Assembly: GCF_003573695.1 (NCBI RefSeq)
Contig: NC_039366.1
Coordinates: 166,112,339-166,176,338 of the forward strand
Direction of reading: 5' to 3'
DNA from: Papaver somniferum
Lineage: Eukaryota; Streptophyta; Magnoliopsida; Ranunculales; Papaveraceae
Length of the DNA stretch: 64,000 nt
The translations under genes and the position numbers were made by a program. Shown piece after piece: positions 55,357 to 64,000 of the stretch (the stretch's first letter is position 1; each line of letters opens with the position of its first letter). The notes below the pieces were generated by a model. That model had not been told where the DNA came from. It made no database searches and saw only the letters and a program-made list of their open reading frames with translations.

Positions 55357-55684
55357 GAGGTTGATGGTGGATGCAATCGAAAGAAAAGAAGAAGAGGTGT
55401 TGTGAAACTAATGCTAGCTCAGAATAAAAATGAACATACCACTACCAAGGAAGCAGTAGCAGAAAATAATAAAGAAGCAGAGGATGGCAAAGGTAATAAA
55501 AACAAGAAATGTATGAATGATTAAGTTGTTGCGACACTCTCGCAATAAGTAAAATTCTCAAAAATACATTTGATTGAATGACAAAATTGAGATTGCGAAA
55601 TCCAAATACAATATGATGATGTGCGAGACTCTCGCAGAGATAATGAATTTTACAGAAAAATCAGAGAAAAATGACAAAAGAGAA
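55357..55684. other. Non-coding stretch after protease, second copy
   Basis: Equivalent of 46381-46734, with no polymerase homology. Confidence 0.5.
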
Positions 55685-56225
55685 AAGGCGAACCTTTATG
55701 GCGTACACCCTAGTTCGCGAATACAATTTCGCAAGAGGCAAATGTAAGACCTAAAGTACGTCATATAAGGGGGTACCTGTTGCATGGCTCAGGGAAAGGC
55801 TACACCGCCACCGGAACCTGAGTCATGGAGATTTGGGGTCAATAAAGCCCATCCGGGAGAGGCACCTTGGATTCTCAGCTTAAGCATATGACTTAGGTTG
55901 GGCGACTAAGGTAATAAGGACTCTCCCAAGGAGTGCAGATCTGATCAAGGCGCCGAGGTACACGGTTGAGTCAAGAGTGCCAGGGACGTTTGAAGCGTAC
56001 TTTGCCATTCTTGACAAGTCTTGGCTTATACTGCACTCGGCCTGAAGAAAACCCCACTTAGGGTGCAGTCTCGTAACCATAAGCCCTATAGGTAAAAGGG
56101 ATAAGAGGCTGCGAAAAACTGGTTGTTGTTAAGACTGGATGGGAGGAGCTAACCTTGTATGGTAGAAGTACGCCTCCTTGAAGGGGCAACCAGGGGGAGA
56201 TAAGGGCGGCACCCTCCATTAGGGA
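55685..56225. other. Conserved non-coding block, second Tat3 copy
   Basis: Third copy of the block. The left arm is GAGTGCAG as in element A, and GTCAAGAGTG opposite CATTCTTGAC gives one G-U pair in place of A-U, so the stem survives. Confidence 0.6.
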
Positions 56226-56946
56226 GCTGATAAGTGTCTTAAGACGCAAATGTCATGAGGCTTTTTATTCGCAAGGGTATTAAGGCTTGTCATATTTGTG
56301 CAACAATCCTGAAGAGGCAATAATACAAAAGAAAAAGATGACGAGATCAATGGGTTTTCGCATGAAAGTGCGAAGACGTCCTGCGATTTCGTCGCAAGAC
56401 GGCAATGTCATGGGGCTTTATTTTCGCAAGAATATTTAGACCTGTCATATTGTCGCAACATTCCTGAAGAGGCCATAATACAAAAGAAAAAGTTAAGGCA
56501 AGATCAATGGGTTTTGCATGAAAGTGCAAGGACGTCCTGCGATTTTGTCGCAATGACAAGAGGTGGCATAATAAGACCTTTAATTAGGAAGGAAAATAAG
56601 ACCACACAGGAATGAGATTTTGAAAAGAATCAAAATTCACTTCGCATAAGATAGTGAAATTATACATAATTAACACGAAATTGAGGCATAAAATAAGAAA
56701 AAATTATAAAATCTCTCATTTGGATACAAATAACAAGGCAAGTATGGGAATGAATGAAATTAGAAAATGTTATTTGTCTCCATATGATATTTACTCAAAG
56801 ATTCAAAATTAATGATTATATTGATTAACTGTATTGCAAGGAAGAATTGTTTTAATGAATGCAGGTCAAAATGAAAGAAACACAAATATACAGAAAGAAG
56901 GAATAAATGTACAAGTATTACAGAGAATCAAAGAAAGAAACAAAGA

Positions 56947-59289
56947 CTACTTATTAGTTGATCCTTCATTATCTTCATCAGACTTGTTCCCTTCTTCGTC
57001 TGCGTCAGAATCTTCATCACCATTAGAACTTCATCACCATCAGATTCTTCATCATCAGCTTCGCTATCAGAAATAATCAGACTGGGAGTATTCTGTGGGA
57101 TCTCTTCCAAGACAAGGATAAATATTTTCTAGCATCATCTAAGATTTTCGCAGCCCAAAAAATTCATCCTCACTACTTATAAGAAGACGAGAACGAATTT
57201 GATTTTCCCTTTTACAGAGTTAGATATTCTTGCGGTTAGCTTCATCTCGTTCAAGTTGAACTTCAAGAAGAGCCTCTTGGAATTTCGCCAAAGCCTTGGC
57301 ACCTTGATCAGAGATGCGATCCTTATCATCTATGAGACCGCTAATTTTGGTTCTTAACTCATTGGTTTTCTCTTTAGAATCAAGAACGAGACGCTTAAAT
57401 CGGTTGGCTAAGCCTAAACTAGATCTATGGTCAATTTCTAAGAGGCGAAATTTAGATCTAAGCTCATTTAGAGAAAGAGATGAAATTCTATCATTGGGAA
57501 GCTATTTAAGGAATTGTTAAGACGCCCAAGAAGGGTATCATTATCCAAGGCATTAGGAAATGAACGAAGAAGGGTAGCTTCATCAGAAAGACCATAAATA
57601 TCTGCAAAAAGGATCATTTAAATAAGATAAAACAACAGGATGAATGAATGAAGGGAAAAGAGAAAAGTAACATACCGTAAAGCTGATTATTAGCTTGCTG
57701 AAGGCTAGAGATTTTGTTCTTATAAGAAGAAGAATCAATTTATAATTGTCTATTTTTCACGCGAAGACCTTTAACTTCAGCTTCCAATTCTTCATTCTTT
57801 GTGCGAAATTGAAGATTCTTCTTTTCAAGATTTTCGCGTCTTCTCTCTAGGTCTTAGGCAACAACAAAAGAAGCTTTTCCAGCCTGCGAAAAAATATAAA
57901 AAATATTAATATAGAAAGAAATTTTGAGTTATGACAATAAAGAAATAAAGGGATAAAAATATACCAGACTATTGAGGGAATGCAAGAAGTCGGGAGTCTT
58001 TGATCTAGAAACTCCACGAAGAGAACTATCACCATACAGTAAAGGGACATCGCAAAGTGTAGCGAGAGCCTTGCAGGTGTTGGCGAATTGTCTATCTCCC
58101 ATTCCTTGCAGAGAATCAGAAAAGAGGCCAGAGAGCTTAGCCATAGAAGATTCAGGTGGAAAATCTTCACTTGCGACAAGATCATCATTGTCCTCATCAT
58201 CCTTGTCACTTTCAAAATTTTCTTGAGGAGGAATATTTGAAGGATAAGAAGAACGGACTTTCCTTTTCTTTGAAGGAGGAGCAGTTGATTTTTCTCTGCG
58301 AAGAGCACCTTTACCTTTATCACCAGTCTTCGCAACATCAGCAGGCTCTTCTATTTCAGCAATAATCTTCACACACAAATAGAAATAAGAAATGGAAGCA
58401 ACTGTATACAGTTTATAATCATAAGAGAAAATTTCTTACCGCATCCGTGTATGAGCGAAGAGCTAACAGAATACTAGCTTTCCCAGTCCTGTTATAACTA
58501 TCTTTCAGTTTTTGGATCTGCGGAATGTCGCAAGAGTTAGCGAACAGAAAATAAAAATCAATAAAGAAATATAAAATGACTTAATGGGAAGAAACATACC
58601 TCTTTCTCCTTCTCGGGCCAAGAGAAAACCCAAGGTTGATAAACAGCGAGATTCGCAGGAAGAACATTTGACCCAGCAATGTAGGGTCCTTTTAGCATTA
58701 AAGGAAAAACACACCATTTATCATCTTTGGATTGGCGAGGAGTTGTGTTTTTACCAGAATGCCAGTCAATATCTTGCATGAGAATTTTGGCTTCATCAAT
58801 GTTATCTTTCCTTTTTAAGCGAATACCCCAGCGAGTGTTCTCTTTCTTAATGGAGATAAGTTCATAGTTCTCAAAGAAACTCGCTACTGTGTATTTCTCA
58901 GCAATTATCTCTAGGTTTGCGAATTTAGGATCCCTAATTTCTTTGGAGTACAGAAATCCTCTACCAGCACCACGGTTAGCGAACTCTAGCATCAGACGGA
59001 TGCAGTCCCCACTCAGTTGGAAGATAGCTCACGAAAATCCCGAGTGAGCGAGAATTTCATAAAATAAAGGAAGATCTGGGTTATAAAGAGGAATAGGGAG
59101 ACCTGCAAGAATCTGACCTAGCGAAATTATGATTGATTGATCATCACAATACTGATCAGAGAAAAGTTTGACAGAAAGAATTGATTTGGCATTTTCACCA
59201 GGAATGGTGGAGAGTGTGAAACCTTTATCAGCAAGATCTTTTTGGACATATTTTAAACTCTTCTCATGTCTATGACCACTTGGAGCCAT
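56947..59289 (-). pseudogene. Tat3 antisense gene, second copy
   Basis: Same five exons: 58600-59289, 58440-58517, 57965-58366, 57676-57883 and 56947-57601, with identical splice dinucleotides. Exon 1 is exactly 690 bp (230 codons) with a single TGA where the first copy has CGA, so it shows the undamaged exon length. Exons 2 and 3 are open. Exon 4 has the same two TAA codons as the first copy; exon 5 has extra deletions. Confidence 0.7.
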
Positions 59290-59658
59290 ATTTGAATATA
59301 GAGTATGGGAATGAATAAAAAGTAAGAGGATTGAAGGGGGAAAAAATTACAGCAGCAGAACTTGCAGAAGAATAACAGAGTTGCAGAGATGAGAGAATAA
59401 AAATAGAAGAGAAAGTAAAAAGAAAAGTGGAAAGAAGAGTAAGAAGAGTATATAAAGGATATTTTTTTACTCGAAGAAATAAACACCATTAAGACGAAAA
59501 GACGTGAGCGGTTGAAAATCAGCGGTTACAGAAGACGTGTCAAGAAACAAATGGAAGAAAGAATACGTGTGATAAATGCAGAATATGAAGAGATGAACAG
59601 CTACGGCGTTTCTCACATCATTCTCTACTTTGTAGAGAAGATATGAAAAGAGGCAAGA

Positions 59659-60120
59659 TGTAGGATCAGAATCTCGCAACGATAATGTCTCAGCAACAAC
59701 ACAACACAACAACGTCGCAGAACAATTTCAGAAATGATACGATAAACGACATCAGCTAGGATCACGAGAAAGATGTGATAGTCCTGCGAAAATTAGAGAG
59801 CCTGCGAAATTAACATTTGTAAGGTTGCGAGAATGTCGCAGACCATACCCGAAAATAAAGGACAGATTAGCTGTCATCCACTATGTATTTCCCTATAAAT
59901 AGTCCTTCAAGTTGTAAAGAATGGAGAGAGATCTTTTTGAGTAAGAAACAAGTAAATAGGAGAGAGAAAGTCTAGAGCAGAGGTCATTCTTGATTCCTTT
60001 ATCTTTTCTTGTAAGAACATTCAAAGATTGATCAATAAAATTAAGAGTGTAAATCTAAAAATGAGTTGAGTAATAATGAAATCATATGAGGGGTGTAGTG
60101 TAGGATTTCCTGCAACTACA
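59659..60120 (+). mobile_element. 3' LTR of the second Tat3 copy
   Basis: 462 bp. It shares with 50723-51193, and not with 42620-43084, variants such as GATACGATAAACGACATC and CTATAAATAGTCC, so it is a duplicate of the 3' LTR. Confidence 0.85.
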
Positions 60121-60788
60121 TAATTAAAAGATTCTCAATTTATTTTTTCGATCCTGGATTTTTTCCTTTAGCTATTAAGAAATATCTTTGAACAATAAAA
60201 GATAAGCGTTATTGCACATGTTCAAAGTATGTCGACATCTTAACTTTGTAAGTCCTCTTTCATACTTACAATCTTGAAAACGAATTGCCACACTTCCAAA
60301 CAAGTTTAAAATTGGTTCATCTGACTTTCAAGAACTATGTGATTGATTAAGAACATTCAATCACAAACATGGGTTTCACGGTTCTACCAAAACAAGTTTC
60401 GGTTCTACCTCCATGTGGGTACTGGATTTAGTCACACTAGTTTTCCAAAAATTCGGTTGACTAGGTAATAGGATCGGTTCCCACATATATATGGTATCTA
60501 ACTTGTATTTGTTGCACATGTCCATACGATCGGTTCTCAATGTCTAAAAACGTGTTGCACATGTTTATAGGATTGGTTCCCAATATCTAGAAACTTGATG
60601 CACCTCTTACAAGGATCGATTCCCCTTTGTGATCGGTTGCACCTCTTACTAGGATCGGCTCCCCTTTGCATAGAGTTGGTCATACCAATTACAACAAATC
60701 GATCATCATCTTAGGTGATTACTTAAGATCGGTTTCACTAATAAAAGTCATTCCAAATACAAAAGTCAGGCTTTGTGAATAGTTTTAC
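60121..60788. repeat. Duplicate of the Tat3 right flank
   Basis: Nearly identical to 51194-51860. Homology stops at AGTTTTAC. Confidence 0.75.
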
Positions 60789-62263
60789 AAGCAAAAGCAA
60801 TAAATATACGCAATAAAATCAGGCTTTTCTTAAACAGGAAAATGATTAACTAACAAAGTCGTTACCTCAAATTTCGCATCCTCTTCTCCAATATGTTTGC
60901 ATCTTCTTTCCAGGGAGATTTGATACTGAAATATCATTATGTTGTCATCCTTATTCAAATCAAAAGAATAACAACAACCAACCTTTACCAGATAAAGGTT
61001 GAAATCCGGTTTTTAACTATTGCAAGAAAAAGTTGAAAACCCCGAAACACATATGCTTTTATGCTAAACCAAACGATTCAACATATTGTGACTTTTTCAC
61101 ATATTGTTTCAATCGTAACCCCTCATGATCCTTTGATAAAGCCTACCAACATGGGCTAGAACTTAATCCTGCTAAACCAAAAAGTCACCCAAACCATAAG
61201 GGTTCACAACATATGAGATCGAATATTAAGGTCATGAAAACCGAAATCAATCATTCCATAATCATACATAGAAATAAGATAAAGCATTCAAGCACAGGCT
61301 ATGTAAACATAAACTATCACAAGAAAAATTATAAATCAAATAATTTTATTCACAATAAGATAGTTTTATTCATAATAGACCAAATTCAAATAATTAAAAA
61401 ACTAATGTCTATTTTTCAGCAGATTTTTCAAAGATCGTCTTCAATTTCCTCAAATTTTTCAGGATCTTCATCAACAACATCTCGACTGATATCTCGGATT
61501 CTTCACACAATACCTTGATTACGTTCACAGGCTAAAGCATTAACCTTTCGATTAATATATTCGAGCATACTCCTTGTTACCGATTCCAAGTTTAATCAAC
61601 TTTCTTTGGTTACAGATAACAGTTCTTAGTAGTGCTTCCTATCTATGATGAGTTTCAATAGTACTGAGGAGGACTTGACGTAGATTGATAATATCAATCT
61701 TAGCATCCAAACTGTTTTGGACAAGGAGATGAGTCACATATTTTTTTTCATTTTTCGATATCTTCACAACCAGATTTCTTGAAGGTATCATCAAGATGAA
61801 CAATTTCCTTAGAAGTCATTCCACTCAAGGATTTCAGAAGTTTTGCTTGAGATCTGGTTTGAGAATACATCCTTTAGTATAAGTTCTCAGACACGTTGAG
61901 TACATATAATTGAAATACCTTTAACACATACCAAACATAGATATCATCCTTAAATAAATAATTCTGACAAGATTTGAAAAGATTTTCGCATCTTCTGTGT
62001 TACTGAAACATAACTTTCTCCAAAATGAGATTATCTTCAAGATCGGTATCAAGAGATACTTCAAACATCTATACTTATCCTTTTTACACAAGTTGTTGTA
62101 AGACAACCTTTCTACACATAAAGATAATTAAAGTATCCTTAATGTAGATCGTGTATTCTCTCTATGTTGAATAAGAGATATTAGTAGGATTCTGATATCC
62201 CAGGTATATGTGCTTCCTTATATCCGAAGATTGGGCATTGTAAGGATGCACATTCTAATGCGA
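60789..62263. other. AT-rich internal region of a minus-strand copia element
   Basis: No intact gene. Around 61018-61130 a plus-strand frame reads NYCKKKLKTPKHICF, which vaguely resembles a Gag zinc knuckle, but its spacing is not canonical. The rest is low-complexity AT-rich DNA with short frames on both strands. Confidence 0.35.
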
Positions 62264-63146
62264 TTAAGCATTAGGATGAGGATCTTCCTCATCAAATACC
62301 TTTTTAGGAGACTCTTCCTCCTTTTCCTTAGGAGCATTATCATGTTCCTTTGCGTGGGTTTTGAACCCATCCTCTTGGTTAGGAAAATTGCGAGATGCAA
62401 TATCTTCGATTATATCCTGTGCCCAGGATGGAATGTCCTTCGAACTTGAACCAGTGTGATCAAGATTTGTCATTCGACAAATTGCTGATGTGTTTCGTTC
62501 AAGACATTCTATATGTCCTCTTAAGGTATCCATTCCTTGTTTGAGATATTTTTCTAAACACCCGTTTAGATATACCTCTTGACATGTTACTGTAAGAAGT
62601 TTCTCAATTAGGATCTTATTCCTTATTTGTGAATGTTCTAGCGATTGATTAAGAATTTCACACTCAGTACTCTGTTGATGAACTTCGTTGCATAGAGCCA
62701 ATTTTTATTCCTCATAATCTATCAGATTATTTTGAATACTGAGTGTTTCACGCTTTCCTTCACAAAATCTTTCATTCATTTGAACAATAAGTTCTAGGAC
62801 ATCATCTAGGCTGTCAATGGTTTTTCCCTTTTCTGAATAGTTTTAAACATGTTTGAAAAATCTTTCCAACATCTTTCGAAATTCAGAACTTGCGCATGCT
62901 ATTTAATTTAATCTCTTCCCACACTTGGAAACAGAAGATTTTTCATTAGAGATTGAAGTCGGATCCAAAACATGTTTCTTGAGTTTAAGATTCATTCTTT
63001 TCTGGTCAGGAACCTGATTCACAATCAAGTTATTAGTCATAGATTTTTCTTTGATTTTCGAAAAGACTTATGAGACCAATTTCCATTGACCTTCCCTGAG
63101 ATATTATTCTCATTATCTTGACATACGTTAACTGAATCAGACATAG
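62264..63146 (-). pseudogene. Coiled-coil Gag-region ORF relic of the minus-strand copia element
   Basis: Read on the minus strand from ATG 63146 (MSDSVNVCQDNENN), about 64 nt after the primer site. It is broken by a shift near 63070 and by stops. The last 145 codons (62264-62701) are open: heptad-like leucine/glutamate content (HQQSTECEILNQSLEHSQI), then an acidic tail (KEKEEESPKK). It is not the UBN2-type Gag of the 4313-12091 element. The function is unknown. Confidence 0.5.
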
Positions 63147-63209
63147 ATTCAATTTATTATAGGTTGGATCGTACCAAACACATATTGTTAGATCTTTTCG
63201 TGTTTTCCT

Positions 63210-63221
63210 GCTCTGATACCA
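63210..63221 (-). promoter_or_regulatory. Primer-binding site, iMet tRNA type (minus strand)
   Basis: GCTCTGATACCA on the plus strand is the complement of TGGTATCAGAGC. The LTR end (minus-strand TTTTCA) is at 63224. Confidence 0.9.
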
Positions 63222-63223
63222 AT

Positions 63224-64000
63224 TGAAAAGACGAGGGTACCCAAATATACCTCAATCTAAAACTTTTCCACCTATAAGTCCTTTCTCCGAAAGTGATTGT
63301 CTATGGACTGAGTCGAGACAATACAACTAATCGGTTTACACTTCGTGTGATCGTCTATGGATACAAGATCGAGACAATACGACAACAAGATAACTTGTGT
63401 GATTGACTATGGATACAAGACCGAGACAATGCAACAACAAAGTATGTTTACTTGATAAATAGTTCAGACTTAACCAAACACAATAGGATTACTATCAAGT
63501 AAATAAGAATTAACGTTTGTGTATTTTACTTCTAATTATAATAAAAACAATTATAATTCCGGAAATAGAAAAGTAAAAGACACAACAAGATTTTGTTAAC
63601 GAGGAAACCGCAAATGCTGAAAAACCCCGGGACCTTGTACAGAATTGAATACTCTCAGTATTAAGCCGTTGTACAAAATCAAACCAACTTCGTATAGTTG
63701 AGACCAAGCAACTAAACCTATAGTTCACCTAGTTCCGTATGTATTCCCATGCCTCCAACTTGTAATAAGCCACGTACTTGGAACAATTCCTTTGGTTCGT
63801 ACTCCAAACAGTAAAGGAACAACAAATCCGTTTGGTAACAACTCTTTTCAACCAAGTGATGTGAGTTCGACAAAAGGCTCTTCCGTTTATCCCAATAAAC
63901 TCCTTTTTCGGGTCCTTAGATCTATCTAATAACAACTACCAAAGTAATTGTCAATATTTTGCAATCAATACTTTGAATCACAAAGAATTGTATTGATACC
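63224..64000 (-). mobile_element. Partial 5' LTR of the minus-strand copia element, runs off the window
   Basis: Starts (plus strand) TGAAAAGACGAGGGTACC. It includes GTTAACGAGGAAACCGC and AAAAACCCCGGGACC, the complement of words found in the other copia LTRs near 6262-6300, so it is a related family. Repeated GTGAT(T/C)G(T/A)CTATGGATACAAGA words occur at 63290-63430. The far end is outside the window. Confidence 0.75.

Larger units (their letters stand above)
52262..60120 (+). mobile_element. Second Tat3 copy, lacking 5' LTR and first ~45 bp of gag
   Basis: It starts inside gag at the equivalent of 43263 and runs through the 3' LTR (59659-60120). It has many 1-3 bp deletions, concentrated in 52500-53460 and 54480-54900. 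At two sites where the first copy has stops it keeps CAA and CGA, so it is not simply a corrupted reading of the first copy. Confidence 0.8.

Noticed and set aside
61018..61250. Plus-strand zinc-knuckle protein
   Set aside because: Cys/His spacing (NYCKKKLKTPKHICF) is not canonical CCHC, there is an in-frame stop before and after, and the surrounding element is on the minus strand.

Overview
This window looks like intergenic, repeat-dense nuclear DNA of a flowering plant. The evidence is a nest of LTR retrotransposons with plant-type primer-binding sites (TGGTATCAGAGC, the iMet tRNA complement, in the Ty1/copia copies) and Ty3/gypsy copies of the Tat/Retand type, with two RNase H domains and antisense genes before the 3' LTR. 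I see no ordinary host gene, rRNA or intact tRNA. I cannot name the species.

Layout. 1-3532: 3' part and LTR of a gypsy element (element A). 3533-4312, 12092-12753 and 41715-42445: three pieces of one old Sirevirus-like copia LTR, split by later insertions. 4313-12091: a non-autonomous Sirevirus-like element (gag and a second small ORF, no pol). 12754-41714: a minus-strand Tat-type element (Tat1). Its left LTR is split by a plus-strand relative (Tat2, 14200-29967, perfect CCACG target duplication), and its pol is split by a probable 1.97 kb solo LTR (35080-37045). 42620-51193: another gypsy element (Tat3) with gag and protease, no reverse transcriptase, and a five-exon antisense gene. 52262-60788: a second, indel-rich copy of most of Tat3 plus its right flank, which is either a segmental duplication or an assembly artefact. 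60789-64000: internal region, primer site and partial LTR of a minus-strand copia element.

How the parts relate. Tat1 and Tat2 share the same polypurine tract and primer site type. Each has protease, reverse transcriptase, two RNase H domains and integrase, but no recognisable Gag core. Tat3 has Gag and protease but no polymerase. All three carry genes on the opposite strand just upstream of the 3' LTR. In Tat1 and Tat2 these are homologous three-exon genes. In Tat3 it is a longer five-exon gene with a KKRKV nuclear-localisation-like motif. In Tat1 and Tat2 the protease and polymerase frames are separated by TAG CAA TTA, the leaky-stop context known from tobamoviruses, followed 9-10 nt later by a stem-loop whose sequence differs but whose pairing is kept. 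The Tat2 LTR also has two arrays of repeats whose stems covary between units. These are the strongest candidates for undescribed biology here. Every protein gene is damaged or of unknown function, mostly through nonsense changes that fit C-to-T decay.
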